Below, piece by piece: positions 47,725-61,765 of a stretch of 64,000 nt of DNA. Position 1 is the first letter of the stretch. Each line of letters opens with the position of its first letter. Position numbers and translations under genes: made by a program. The DNA is taken from assembly GCA_022393335.1 (NCBI GenBank), contig JAJEKB010021383.1:1785608-1849607 (forward strand). The letters run 5' to 3'. The notes below the pieces were generated by a model, which was not told where the DNA came from, ran no database searches, and saw only the letters and a list, made by a program, of their open reading frames with translations. Source of the DNA: Macrotrachela quadricornifera (lineage: Eukaryota > Rotifera > Eurotatoria > Philodinida > Philodinidae).

Positions 47725-50700
47725 GCTATTGTTTTACCTGAAATAGATATATTTACAGATATTATGAAGTTTATTTAATATAATTTTTGAGCTTAACTAA
47801 TTATTGATATTTATTTTATTTATCTATTAATAGTGTATAATGCATTTTGACTGTTCGATAAGATAGTCATGCTTCCCATGAATTAGTTCTCACGTACAGT
47901 CAGGTAGCTGCGTCCGGCTAAGTTGTTTCTGTCTGATTTATGGAAAAAATCTCAGAAACGGCTAACCTTTTTCTTCGATTTCGATAATAAAAATTGCTAG
48001 TAAATAAAGAGAAACAATTGATGATCATTGTCTTTAACTTCCAGATATCTTGCTACTATGTTGTGTTCTATTGAGGATATACTATTGTTTCATTCATGTT
48101 ACGAACAAGATTAGCATTCTTGGTTTTGAATCTAATCCAAACCATATCAAAGGATAATTATAAGACTAATTTTGTAAATATTTTCAGATAATAACTTACT
48201 TTATTATATTATAATCTGTTGGTATATAATGTATGATAGGAATTGAACAAGTATACGTGTTCTTTTATTGGATTGATGTTTTTGTTGAGATTTACCACGT
48301 AACCCAAAGACACGATGACTGATAGACAGTATGAAATCGATTACAGTTTTATATGCCAATATTATTTTTTGTACCCGATTATTATGTCTGTTTATCATCG
48401 TCGAGACTTTTCAAACAGACTCCTGATTACATCGATTCGGAGAAAATTTTACTTCAAAAACAAATCAAATATCAATAGTGTCTAGTCAAATACATTTTCA
48501 ACGACTACATGCTGTGACTTTCATCTATTGCATTTGTCAATAAACATTAAAAATAATATAAAATGTTAGGTTTTCTTTTTCATGACTTTTCATTTATTTT
48601 ATTTTGTTGTCTTAAAAATGAAGTAACAAATGAAATCAATAAATTCTTTTATAGCTTACGCACATGTATTTAAAGTCACAAATGATTAATGATATCATTA
48701 AAGAACAAACGACAGTTATACGTCTCCAGTAGTGAGAACATAAAAAATATGTCGACTTATTTCTTATGCCTGACAGCAAAACTATGAGTGGTCAAACGAT
48801 TAATTTATTTATTTATTTATTTGTGTATAAAAGAGCAAGAATAGCAAATAAGCAAATATACTTTGGACTGCTCACTATATGTATGATTGAATCGTGCCAA
48901 AAAGGAAGGAGAAAAATCATTTAACAGCACATGATTACGACCATACACACTACATGTATTAACTAAGTCTTTCATTTTTTCTCTTTGACTGAGATTTTTT
49001 ATTGAGAAAAGCTTGTCAGCACAGTTCATTTGAGGCTAAAATATAGAACTCAAATATTTCATATGAAGTAGAATAAACTTCGATATAAATTTAAGTTAAC
49101 ATGCCTGTAATCAAAGGCAACTGTTTGCAGGGGAAGAGGGAGGCAAAGAACCTCATCTTATAACTACATGTGAGTTCTACGAAACTATGTATATTTTATA
49201 TATATTTTATTAGGATTTAACAGATCTTTATTTTAATCTCTGATGTACACTTTGTTTTGGGTATTATTTAATACAAAGAACTGATTATTATCCATTTAGA
49301 CGACGTTACTAGTTATGATTATTACAGTAGTACTCAGACATTGTTTTTGATGTCGGTAGGAGTGTGTATGTAATGCCTTTCCGCGAAAGGATACTATATC
49401 AAATCACTATAATCGTTTATCGCTTATACACATGTTTTTTTTCTCATTATAAAAGAACGATATTGAAAACATAAAAGAACATGTCATTTATGGACAAAAT
49501 AATCGTTAAAAAGGACAACGTTATGCGAGAGAAACAAATGAAAAAAAAGGTTATTGATTCATTTGAAATATAAAATAATTTATTAAATACTAAAATATAC
49601 AGTAGAATGTGTTAAAAATTTTTTCACAATTATCTTCAAGAATTGATCATCTAGTGAATAAATTGATAGGATACATTCCTGCCAATTAAATCTCTGATTG
49701 AAAATAGAATAATACATAATGAGATATCCATCACTTCAAAAAGCTCTTTCCTTTCTCAAATTATAGAATTCATAAAGCACACGAATGCTACGTACTATAA
49801 TTTCATTGTAACTCAAGCAATTTTGATGAATTAAGCATTTGAGGACCGAATTTTTTTTAATAAAGAAAATAGAGATAGAGAATGTGACATTATTGTTTAG
49901 TAGCATAAACAAAGAAGAATGTTTGAGAAGCATCTATAATAACAGAAAGAAGAGCGAAAAGATATGAATCAAATGGCAAATGAGGAAACCTATTACCTTA
50001 CAGATCATAAAAGTTTAAGGTAAAGCAAATATTTTCTCTATTGAAAAAAGATGAGACAATGTATGTCCCACGATCCTTAAAGGAGCAGGTAGAACGTGTA
50101 TAAATTTATGGCAGCTCTCAATTCTTTTTTACATGAACCGATTCATCTAATATTTGATTATCCTATAGTTTTAAGTTTCTAACAACTTCATTCTAGCATA
50201 CCTTTGGAATTTAGTTATATAATTCAGAAGGGCGGAAATAAAATATTTAGTGATACCAGTTCTTTCAAATAAAACCGATCATCAATCCACGTATTCCCAA
50301 AAAGATTAGTGGTTGGATCCAGTTTTTTTTTTAAATAAATGATGATAGAAAACAGTTCCACGCTTCAGTTCGGAATAGTCCTGCTTCTAAATACGAAATG
50401 ACGAATGAGTATTTTTTTTAATAACTTTTGAATAGATTGATATAGGCAGTTGCAGCTTTCGTCATTGGAAAGAAGAAATGAACTCGTATCAAACCATATC
50501 TGAAAAGATTTTTCTGACTACTTGCCTAAGACTTTCAGTCAAAATGTATATAGAAAATTGCCTTTTTCCTCATACGTTAAAGAATCTTTACATATCGAGT
50601 GTTCAATAAAAGTTTCTACAAAACCATGTATGGCCAGTTTCTAAAAAGTATTTAGACATATTTAAGAACGATGAAAATAAAAACATATAGAAAGCTGTAT

Positions 50701-51924
50701 AATGTAACAGATTGGATGTAATGAATGGCCTCGCTTTGCATTTAATATTTTCATCATTTCGTCCTATTGAAAAACAAAGTACACCAAAAGATACAGCGTG
50801 AAAAGCTCTACGATTTACCAAGAATAATTAATAAACATGAAATAAGAAAAAAAGCAAATCCATCTTGCACCACAAAAATATGCCATTTTCATATAGTCTA
50901 AACTGGATTGCATAAAATTTTGTCTATTTTGAAAGCAAAAGGGGCAACTACAAAACAAGCGGTCTTGTATAATATTTAAACTTTCTAACGCTATATCTTT
51001 TGATATGTTTTATTTTTTCAAAGGAGCAAAGTAAATGGTGAAAGGGTTAGATACAAAATGTGGCGTTCATTATGTCCAATGCGTTATATTTTAAAGAGTT
51101 TTGAAAGTTTTTATTTTCTATCTTTTACAAAAATATCTAAATACTTTTCAGGTACTAGTTATATATGGTTTTGAAGACAATTTCAAGCGCTATCTTTTGA
51201 TAAAAAAAAGAATACTTTGATTACAAAGATATTAGAGGAGAAATTTCAAAAATACTAACAGAATAGTTTTTCATGGGTCGCTCGATATGATGAGAAAATC
51301 TGAGCTAATTTATATTTTTGAATCACTGATACTTCAAAAAGTAATAAAGTGATAAAGGTAGAGTAGTTTTAGAGGTTCAATTAGAGCAATATTCGACAAA
51401 ATAGTAGATCTGGTTTTAACTCTGCACCACAATGTAAATATTTATTTTTGTTTTTATTCGTTACTGCTTAATTTATTTAAAATGTGGTGATAGAATGGAT
51501 ACTTGAAACTAGTCATTTTGAATCAAACTTCTTTGAATTTTTGTTCCTTTTTACAGGTCTATCTTATATTTTACAGAGATAAAATTTTTGTGCCACGAAT
51601 CATCTAAAATTTTAAAAAATCATTCGTTAGATAAAGACATTTGCAACTTTACTAAAATGAACTATTTAATGGTAACTTAATTATAAATGAAAAATTCAAG
51701 TTTAGTATAAAATGTATATACCTAATTAATCTATTAACTCACAAAATAAACCAACTTGTTTACTTTAGTTCACCGATACCATAAAAATTTAAAAGAAAAA
51801 GAATTGCTAGTCAATCGAAATAAAATATAATAATATAGAATAGCTTGAATAAATTGATTAAATACATATTGTTCCTCTGTCAACGTTGAAAGAAGAGTTT
51901 GTTTGTAAAATTTTCTGTAGATTA
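47725..51924. other. Gene-free stretch with dispersed repeat copies
   Basis: No host gene was recognised. 49010-49160 resembles parts of 41534-42160, sharing AAGCTTGTCAGC, TAATCAA and a GGGGA-rich segment. 50300-51290 holds diverged copies of the fold-back families at 37548 and 38097, for example ATTGGAAAGAAGAAATGAAC near 50467. A (TTTA)n run is at about 48803. Confidence 0.45.
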
Positions 51925-54159
51925 TTACGAAGTATTAGCATCCTGTAATATCATATAAGCTGCTTTTTCACCAATGGCATAGGCAGGTGCTTGTGTATGT
52001 CCACTATTAAGTATAGGTAAAATTGAAACATCAGCCACTCGTAAGCCAACTACATTTCGCACACGAAGACGACTATCCACTACACCCATAGAATCATTAT
52101 CAGGAGCCATTTTACATGTACCACCTGGATGAAAACAAGTACTCGAAAATGTTCGCACATGCTCTTTCCAACTAGCTGTATCCTTTGGAAGAGGTGTTGT
52201 TTTTGGCCATAAACCCATAACAATATCTTTTGTTCCACAACCTTTCATTACTACTTCGTGACCCAAACGACAACCTTCAGCAAGTACAGCAACATCAAGC
52301 TCATTATCAAGATAAGCATGATCAATGATTGGTTTACTTGTTGGATCATTTGATGAAAGACGCACAGTACCTCTCTGTTGCGCTCCGCAAAGTAAAGTTG
52401 CTAATGTAAATACACCTTCACCATTTACTGGATTATATGGAGTTTTCTCTAAAATGTTGAAATACTTTTAAAGAACGAAAAAAAAACCATGAAATTAAAT
52501 GTTTTAAATAGAAACTACATTCTTTCTTTAACTTGATATCTCTAAACATTAATCTATCCTATAGAAGTTTAATTATCAATATAACTAAGATTATGAATTC
52601 GAAACATAGAATTTATTCTAGAATGACTTCAATTTACAAGTATTCGATAGAATAATTCTTTTAAATATAATTAGCTTACCTGTATGTTGACAATGCGGTG
52701 GACCGACGTATATTTCAGTAGTCCAAAACTCAATGTGAGGTTGATTGGGTAATTGTCCACTTGGATCGTTGTTTGACTGATCATCATTCTGACGTAGAGA
52801 TTTTTCAGTTTCCCAAATAGGATCTTGAATTGTCTTATCAATTCGTGTAAGTGCAAAAGGACCAGATGTATTTTTTGACATGAATCCTGTTTTGCTATCA
52901 TGCCACTCTTTGATTGATGATTTAAGAACATCTGGATTATGATAACGAAATTGATTTAATGTCAGACTTGGATCAGAAATTTGATAAGATGTATAAACCT
53001 AAAAACTATTTTTGAATATCTTATAAATAAACTAATGCATATTACACATACAATTGGATGATCTAGAAGATTACTACCAACACCAGGCAAATCAATTTTA
53101 CAGTTGATACCTGCTTCGGCAAGATGTTTCTTACAACCAATACCAGAATGCATAAGAATCATTGGAGAATTATAAGCACTATTATTAAAAATATGAATAA
53201 AATTAATTTTTCAAAAATCTCATTTACCCAGCACTTAAAATAATTTCTTTTCTTGCTTTCATAATTAATGTCTCACCAGTTTTATCATTACGCGCTTCTA
53301 CACCAATTGCTTTGTATTCATCTTTATCATTATTCTTTTCTAGAATGATTCGATCCACAAATACATTTGTTTGTACTTTAAGATTTGGTTTTTCAAAATT
53401 AGAAATAAAATCTGCACTTGTACAACGTGTACCTTTATATATTGTACGAATAGCATGTCCTACTCCTAAAATAATTTTGTAAATAATACTCTATAACAAC
53501 ATTACTATGTACCTTCGAATTCTCCTTGCACAAACATATCTGGTTTATACTCAAAACCACAGTCAATAAATGATTGAAGAATTTTTTCTGAAATTGGTGC
53601 AAAAGATTGCGGTGTAGTATGAAGAGGACCATTTGTTCCATGAACAGATAAATCTGCTTGATGCCATTCAGCTGGATGAAATGTTTCAGATGCTTTGAAA
53701 AAAGGCATCATTTCATTCCAACTCCATCCAGGATTTCCCATATTAGCAATACGATCATAATCTCCTTTAGCACCTCGAATAAATAGCATAGCATTCGTTG
53801 CACTAGATCCACCGAGGAGACGACCTCTTGGAGCTAGTATAATCCGATTATTGCATCCTTTTTGAGGAATTGTATCATAACCCCAATCATATACAGATTT
53901 GATCAATTTTGCCCAACCACCTGGCATATGACTATCAACCACATCTTTATGACTTCAAAAATAAATCAAAACATTCGAGATATGATTGAAAAAAATTGAA
54001 TAAAACGAACCTAGGACCGGCTTCGAGAAGGCATACACTGTAATTATCAGTTCCTTCTGCTAATCGTCGAGCCACAACTGCACCACTTGTTCCACCACCG
54101 ATAACAATATAATCATATTCGATGATATCATTCTTACTCTCTATCATTTCGGGAAACAA
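51925..54159 (-). CDS. GMC family oxidoreductase (choline dehydrogenase-like)
   Basis: Six exons on the minus strand: 54159-54011, 53952-53513, 53465-53228, 53178-53052, 52998-52680 and 52448-51925 (598 residues, typical for the family). The N-terminus has the FAD-binding [18 protein letters not shown]. The first GMC signature is [18 protein letters not shown]; the second is [16 protein letters not shown], split by the third intron. The catalytic His is in [10 protein letters not shown]. The last helix reads [15 protein letters not shown]. In choline dehydrogenases the second catalytic position is usually Asn (GNTNAP); here it is His, as in glucose-oxidase-type members. The substrate is therefore uncertain, though an alcohol or sugar is likely. 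FAD would be the cofactor. No signal peptide or mitochondrial presequence is evident at this start. Intron lengths are 47-231 bp and all phases match. Confidence 0.9.
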
Positions 54160-54449
54160 TCAAAAAAAGAAAATAACCTAAAACTTTTTAAAATTTTAAG
54201 AAATTTTTTGTCTATACATAGTCAGTGATTTTATAATAATTTGTATAAATAATTAAATAATAATAAAAATTTCAAAATTAAATTTAGAGAAGATAGAATT
54301 AATATTATTTGTTCATAATCACTGATATTGATTTTTTAGATTCATTCTTTGTTTTCCGATATCCACGTATATTAACTAAGAAAAATTTATAGATTTAGTT
54401 GAATTATCTTCTTGAGATGCTTCAAATAGAGAATATAAAATATACAATG

Positions 54450-57293
54450 ATTAAAAATGAATCACCAGCAGCCGCAGCATTTTGGTGGAATTAATTTGGT
54501 TTTTCTGCTAAATTAGATACGTCACTTGTTTTAAACACAGCCATACATTCATTTATTCTTCAAAGAATGGAACAACTCGCCTAAAAGAACATCAAAATAA
54601 ATGTACTAAAATGATGTCTTCTTTATCATCTTCAAAAACTATTAATCAATCTGATAATTCATCATCAACACAACCTATTCTCTCTCAACGTGGTTTTTCA
54701 AAAACATTGAAAGTAAATGAAAAGGATATTTGATAGTATAAAGAAGCTATGTGCGCAATGGATGTGCAAGAATTTTCGTCTATTTTTAACTTTAGAAAAT
54801 TCTGGTATTCGAGCTGTTGCTTAAGAATTGATTTGTATTGGTATGTAGCTTTAATTAAGTTCGTAGTAACAATATTTATTAATTTTTTCTTTTTGTAAGC
54901 TACAGATACGGTGTAATGGATGTTAATGAAATATTAAGAAGTCGTTATACAATAGCACGTACAATATATGATGTAGTTGATACATATTAGAGAACGTATG
55001 AAATAAAAATAATCGAAGCACTCGTAAAGTTTTAATTTTTTGATTTTATGATCGCATTTTAATCAGCATCATTTGAAATCTCTAAATCCAAATTTTTAGC
55101 GCGTTTGAATGAGCTGATGAAAAATTAGCTCGACTGTATTTTTGAGCACTCGCGATGTGACTTAAAAATATGATAAAAAGTCATCAGTAAAAAGTTGAAT
55201 TTCTTTTCAGCAACAAAAGTTTCACAAAAATTTTAGTGTCATATCACAAACGATAGAGCGTGAAAAGCTAAACAAAATGAGCTATGTATATACTATATTC
55301 TCTCAGAAAAAAACCCGAGTTATTTGTAAAATACTTTTTTAACTGCTGATTTTTTAGCTAAGAATGCTTCCAATATTTGATGGCTTTATGGTTGCTCTCT
55401 TAAACACCATACTGTTACAGTATGTCCTGATTTCGGAACAGGCACTTATAAAAATATTTCTTATTCGGGTTTAAATCATACTTCTATTGATGTTGAATAT
55501 CAATTTTTCTTCATTGAAGGTGAAAAAACAGATAATTTAATCATGAAGATAAGTCAACTCTTTCAAAATTGAATATATATATGTAAAGAAACTAAATTTT
55601 TACTTCTGAATCGATACTCGATGAAAATAGTTTTGGTTTTACTAAACAATCCTTATGTTTTTCTAAATATTGGTAAAATTCTTCATGAATTAGTTTTTCT
55701 AAAATTTACTTATGAGTTCATCAAAGTAAAACTTACATTATTGATATTGAGTATATTCTATATACTATTCTCATTCCATATATCTTAATGTTAATTGTAG
55801 GTATTTGAAGCTCATCTCCATGAATTTAAGATTGATGATTTAAACATGGCCAGTATTGTGTCCGACAGAAGTGCAAATTTTGTTAAAGGCTTTCGACGTT
55901 ATGATCCATCATGTTGTTTTGCACATCATTAAATAATACTATTAAAATATTGTTTTTCCAAAATAGAAAGAAAACTAAAAGTAATATTGTTTCAAGTTTA
56001 AATGATGATTCAGCAACTGAAGAAGAAGACACATTACCATGATTGCCAATGATACGAACAAGAAAAATACAAAGTACAATATCAAGAAATGGACATGAAT
56101 AATGATTAAGAAAAAATAACAGTTAATGAGATTTCTAATGAAGTAAAACATGTTTTTTTGACATTTACTCAATGTAAAAAATGAGTGAGATTTTGTAAAA
56201 CCAGTAGATAATTTGAAATTATTACTAATATTATTACAAGATCATTTCTTTTGCTACTTTCGTTCAGAGTGGAATAAATAAAGATTTTAAAAATTTAGAA
56301 AGAACAACAGTTTATCAAGCTGTTGATATTAGATGAATATCTATTATTGAATCTTTGAAATCGAAATAAAAATCGTTCAAGATTATTAAAAAAATTTTAC
56401 TTAATAAGCAATAGCACCAACTTGTTGTGCACATCGACGAAAAAACAATTAAACAAATTTTGTTATTATTGAAGCCATTCAAGCATGTTATCAAGTTAAT
56501 TCAAACTAGTAATTTACCGTCATTGTTTATGGTGTTAGTATGCCTTCAAACATTGAAAGATTCTCGTAATTTACATCAATCACCAATAAATTACGATATA
56601 ACTCATGGGGATAATGAATCAAAGGAAGATAGTGATGAAATAGACGAAGAGTTATTAGATGAATAAGAAGGCAAATGTACTAAAGAAAGAAAAACCATAT
56701 GTTAAAATGATTATTTTGATTTTCTAGGTATAGTATTCTTTGCGAACCGTGTACATGGTTTATTGAATGAAATATTCGTGCTTGAGGTTAGGCATTATAC
56801 CGCCACATTATTACATCCAAAGTATCGGCCATTAAAAATGTGTTCGTCAACAAATGCAGCTGTTTTCAATTGAACTAATCGATTCAAATAAACAACAAAT
56901 CCATGAATCAGCACCAAAAACGTTTAGAGATGATTTATTCCATCGATTCAAATCTGATGGATTTGATTCTCAAGAAAACATTGGAAATGAATCAGGCGAA
57001 GAAAGCGAAGAGTATTCTTTTGACGATAAAAAAAGGATGAACTTTATATATATTTGAATTTGGAGATTGATAAATCTAAATTACCATAGAATCTATAAAT
57101 TTTTTGGAAAGAGCAACATGAAAAATTTCCTCGTCTATCTTGCCTTACTCGTTCAATATTATCAATGCCAGCTACTGCTGTCAGTGTTGAAAGACAATTT
57201 TCAGGAGCTGGAATTATTATACGAGGACGAAGAACTAATCTTAATTCTGAATAATTAGATAATATTCTACTAGTTCGATCCATGCAAAAGTAT
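54450..57293 (+). pseudogene. hAT-superfamily transposase, heavily decayed
   Basis: hAT transposase blocks occur in the correct order but with many stops and frameshifts. A zinc-finger remnant NGTTRLKEHQNKC is near 54567, and an N-terminal block RYGVMDVNEILRSRYTIART near 54905. KNISYSGLNHTSID is near 55450, and the second catalytic-Asp block SIVSDRSANFVKGF near 55857, followed by CCFAHH-stop-NNTIK. The C-terminal dimerisation region is near 57130-57260 (FPRLSCLTRSILSMPATAV, ERQFSGAG, RGRRTNLNSE). Acidic linker pieces lie at 56600-57040. No terminal inverted repeats were identified. Confidence 0.85.
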
Positions 57294-57619
57294 GACACAC
57301 TTGTAAATATTTTTTCTTTTTATTTGGTAATAACACTTACGCTATTGTAATATTTTCTTGATATTGTACTACATTTTTTGTGGTTAATGTTATTCATTAT
57401 GTAAACGTGATAATAATGATAATATATTTTTTCCATGTATTGCTGTATATATTTTTCGGTAACGTTATTCATTTAAAAAGTAACTTATTACGTTTTTTTA
57501 TTTGTGTTTATTAGAAAAATTTCTGCTTAGCAGTAGCATTGTAATGCTTGTGAAACATATGAAATAAATTGGTATTTTAATGATTCAGATATTTGATATG
57601 TCTCACTAGATCGAAATGG

Positions 57620-57745
57620 TAAAGTGGTTAAATGTCGAAGAGAAAATGCCGAAAGTAAAAACGTTGAAACGTAGGAGATCGAATAAAAAAAAATGTTGAA
57701 ATCTGCCAATCTAGAAAAACAAAATGTCGAAAGCAATAACACCGA
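57620..57745. repeat. Degenerate TGTCGAAA/TGCCGAAA repeat cluster
   Basis: ATGTCGAAG, ATGCCGAAAG, ACGTTGAAAC, AGATCGAAT, ATGTTGAAAT, ATGTCGAAAG and ACACCGAAAA follow one another at 15-25 bp spacing. They match the motif type seen at 34409-34796 and 37325-37460. Confidence 0.55.
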
Positions 57746-57851
57746 AAAAAGTAATAGTGCATATCTCACTATCTCTTTTATCAATGAAAATTATAGATTA
57801 AACCTATTTAAAAAATGAAAAGACAAATAAACATACGTAGGTGAAGTTCGA

Positions 57852-59145
57852 GGCAAATTCGAGTGAATCCAGCAGGCATTCGCTCACGAAAGTGCTCCAA
57901 CTGTTTCTGAGAGCTCCAAAGTAGAACTCAATGAGTTCTATCGATTGGTAACCTTTGATTTTGTATAACTCCCACTATTCGTGAAAAAATCCTAAAATAC
58001 CCATATTTCGTTATACAAATTTGAACTCATTTAAATCAAATTCTTTGAAGACATTCTTTTTGTGTGTTTGGATATAAAAATTTTCTTCATCTTTCAGAAG
58101 CCATGAGGTGATCCATACGATCTATTGAGCCAAATTTTACGAGCAATCAAACTTTATCATCAACTAACTCAATATTAGACCACCAGGCACATTTTGCAAA
58201 GGAAGACAAAAGATTTCATTTGTTTGTATTTACTACTTAATGCGAATGATCTAATTAAATTCCAAATCTACATTATCAATTTATTCAACACAAAGCAAAG
58301 CGTACAGTTAATACGCCCGTTCAGTATAATGAAAGAATGTCGAAAACCAAAAATAAAATAGTAGAATAAAGACCATATTCCAAATGAAACGAGATACATT
58401 TGTTTGCATGATGTTGACATATAAAAATTCATCATACATTCGATCTAATGGTGGCTTAAATATATCAAAAATATAAAAATTATGAAAAGAATCGTCGTTT
58501 TATTGCTCTTTCCAATAAATATAATCACCTCGTGTTGATAATCCAATATACCGATTTATTGACCATTTTCAACATAATTCTATTACTAAAAATATTTTAT
58601 GTTCAATTCCTCCATCAGAAATATTTGCAAATATTTCATATATAAAACACTTTTACAAAGAAATAAAACTTCCAAAGAGAAACAGAAAGACAATTGAAGA
58701 GTCTGTCAGCTACGTTGCATCGTTTCGTTTTGACTGAAATCGAATCGTAAATGATGATTACTTTCAATTTATCTTTCAAAGGTCAAATTAATTGCTATTT
58801 TCAAGGTCTTTCAACAGAAACACAATTCCACATATCGATTGTTTGTGTAAACGTATTTATCGATGCGTTGGAAATTGATCAGAATATCTTTCTTGATCTC
58901 CTGTTTCTCTACCTAATCAAGTTAACAGTGTTGACATTGCTGTTGATAATATGCATAGTCAATATCGATGTTAATGTTAATAGGAGAGAATCACTATTTT
59001 CGAATTTTCTCTCCAATAATATAAGCTATGAAAAATCCAAGATCACTAATGGATGAAGCTCATCGAGTTCTACTTTGGAACTCTCTGGAATACTTAGAGT
59101 ACTGTCGTGGGCGAATGTCTGCTGAATTTACTCGAATCTACTGCT
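57852..59145. mobile_element. 1.3-kb element with about 100-bp terminal inverted repeats
   Basis: The left end (57852-57948: AGGCAAATTCGAGTGAATCC, then CAAAGTAGAACTCAATGAG) pairs with the right end (59049-59145: CTCATCGAGTTCTACTTTG, then GAATTTACTCGAATCTACTG). An open frame of about 100 residues inside (58751-59056) shows no known domain. A related end fragment is found at 62570-62675. Confidence 0.65.
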
Positions 59146-59628
59146 AACTCCATCTACATATTAAACATTACATGGACAGATTAATTCTTTAAATGCCAAT
59201 ATCCACAATTCAGAACTCCTTTTAAAGAATTGTGGTTTTCGAATAGCTCGTGAATAAAAACAAAATATCGAGATATGGTTTTTGCTATAATAAAGACGAT
59301 AGTTGGAGGTATATATTTTGTATAAAGATCCCAATACCAACGAGACCATTTTCCCTAATAAGCTTGCCAATTCTTGGAAAAACCATTTTGAAAAAAGTAT
59401 CCTTTACCCAGGAGGCTGACACTCAAAGAGTTAAAATAACAAAAGTTGCCGCTAAATTAGGTGCCCGCAACAGATCGTCAGCTGATAGCTATTTATTCGA
59501 CCATATTTTTGATGGTTCTTCTTTCAATTTTTTCGTTTCTCTCTTTTTCATTTCAACGTTTTGTTTTTTGACATTTAACCAGCTATTCAATCGAAATTAA
59601 GAATGATATCGTGTTTTTCTTACTTAAT

Positions 59629-59985
59629 GCCCTGTCCTGTCGTGCCACTCAGCAGGACGGGACTGTTCTACAGGACCGGGCAGGAGACCATAGGCGGTGC
59701 AAGGTACATTGTTTAGGGGAGGCAATTGAAGATTTTTTGGTCGGTAAATCATTTATGTTGGCTAAAATAGCGAAGTTACATTCAGATTATCATCAAAAAA
59801 GAGATAATGAGGGGTGACAACAAACTCTGACTGCTTTCCCAAATTTATTGTAGGGAAGACAATTGCTTTCTCTCGTCTATCAGGCGCGCCATCTACGTAG
59901 GAAGCTAAGCCACTTTTCGTCCTTTCCTGTCGCTTAACAGGACGAGGATATTCCATAGGCTAGAACAGAGCAGGACAGGACAGAA
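59629..59985. mobile_element. GC-richer MITE-like element with CCTGTCCTG ends
   Basis: The left part carries CCCTGTCCTGTCGTGCC, AGCAGGACGGGACTGTTC and CAGGACCGGGCAGGAG. The right part carries the mirrored TTTCCTGTCGCTTAACAGGACGAGG in parts, and ends GAGCAGGACAGGACAG. The clustered CAGGAC motifs face inwards from both sides. Confidence 0.5.
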
Positions 59986-61765
59986 AAAGTTGTCTTGTAT
60001 CCGTCTCTGATCTAAATATTGCACAATAATATTCGTATGGAAATACTTTCTTAACAAACGTTTATAGCTTCATAAGATGAAGAAATCATGTTGAAAAATA
60101 TGGTAATATGTTTCATTTTATATCATGCAATAGTCGTTTCTGACATACAATATTGCAAGTTTTAGTTGAATTACTATAGTTTTGAAAAAAAAGAACCATA
60201 AATGTTAAGATGAATTTTACCTTAACTTTCTTTATATTTTCGATGAAATATAATAATGATTGTTTTTTATCTAGATCATAATCAAAAAGGACGTTGACAT
60301 ATAAATATTATTCTTTTTATCATGCTTAATACACTATTGAACTAACTCAACCATATCGCATATACATTTTTCATCATGAGACAATTTTATATTCGCAAGA
60401 AAAAGAAATATAACGAGACATACAAGCATGGGGTATACTTACTGAAGAAAGGTACAAAGATAAGAAAGAATGAAAAAGAAAAAGATAGAAATAAAAGAAA
60501 TATATATCTCAATAGAAGGGGTAAGGAGCAAATTAATGATACTTTTCATTACATATAAAAAGTATTAATCATTATTTCATGAATTTAAAAATGAATATAT
60601 ACTTCATATTATATAGATCTTCTATTTTTCTCTTGTGAAATTATTATATCAGAATATATATCTGAAGAAATAATAATAATAATAATAGACACTTTTCTCT
60701 ATTATTATTATTTTATAGATGTTTAAGAGAGAGCCATCAAGCTTCTTATGTATAAAATTGATCTTCGATACATTTAATGTGTATGATCGATCTGAATCTT
60801 AGTCTATAATAATTATAAGAGAAAAAATGTTACAGATTGTTTCATAAAAAATAACATTAATAACGTTCGAATAAACTCTACTATTTTATAATATTCAACA
60901 ATATTAGAATCAATAAATAACAAAATTCATATTATTTTCTCTCATAACTAAATAATTTAAATAAGAATTCGTAAAAGGATGATAAATCTATTCAGAATAT
61001 AAAATATTCTAGTGAAATTTTATACAAATGGTAATAATAAATAAAGTCGAAAATGTAACTTGTATTGTATCGAAACTTCAAACCATAATATATCAAATTA
61101 TTTTAGGAAATCTTTTATACTTTTATAATTTATAATAGTAATCGACAATAAAAAAATTATATTTCAACTAAAACGTAATGTATAGAAATGAAATTAATTT
61201 ATAAAGATTTTCAAATAAACATGTTATTAATGAGTATTGTATTAAAAATCAAATGAACATAATACATGAATCTATTTTATGAGTCGAGAAAAGAAAAGAT
61301 ATAAATTTTTTGATTTAATAAAATTATCAGAATTAAATAATATTTTTTAGAGGATATCGTTTAATGCTACATAATAAATAGCAGTTATTCATGATTAAAT
61401 ATGTGAGTTTTTTTAATCTTGTATTTTAATTTTAAATAAATGATTATCGATTTTCAATAAGAATCTTATGCAATTTTACATACAGTTCATTATATAAACT
61501 GTTCTACTTTATTTAATGTAATAGTTTTCAAAATATATAATATTGGCGTTCAAAGGAAAAGGAGCAGCCATGCAATTTCATAACAGATACATTGTTTGCC
61601 GATCGTTTACTAATAGTAAAATTTATTTTTTTATTTTGATTTTTCTCGCATGATGGTATATGGTTCTAAACATGAGGTGATTAGCATGTTTCAATAACTA
61701 ATGTCTATTTCTGAAATAAGTGATCATAGACAATCTTTGAATAACTTTTAATAGGAATAAAATAA

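Noticed and set aside
58751..59056. 101-codon open frame
   Set aside because: It lies inside an inverted-repeat element, has a hydrophobic but otherwise undistinguished composition, and matches no transposase block that I know.
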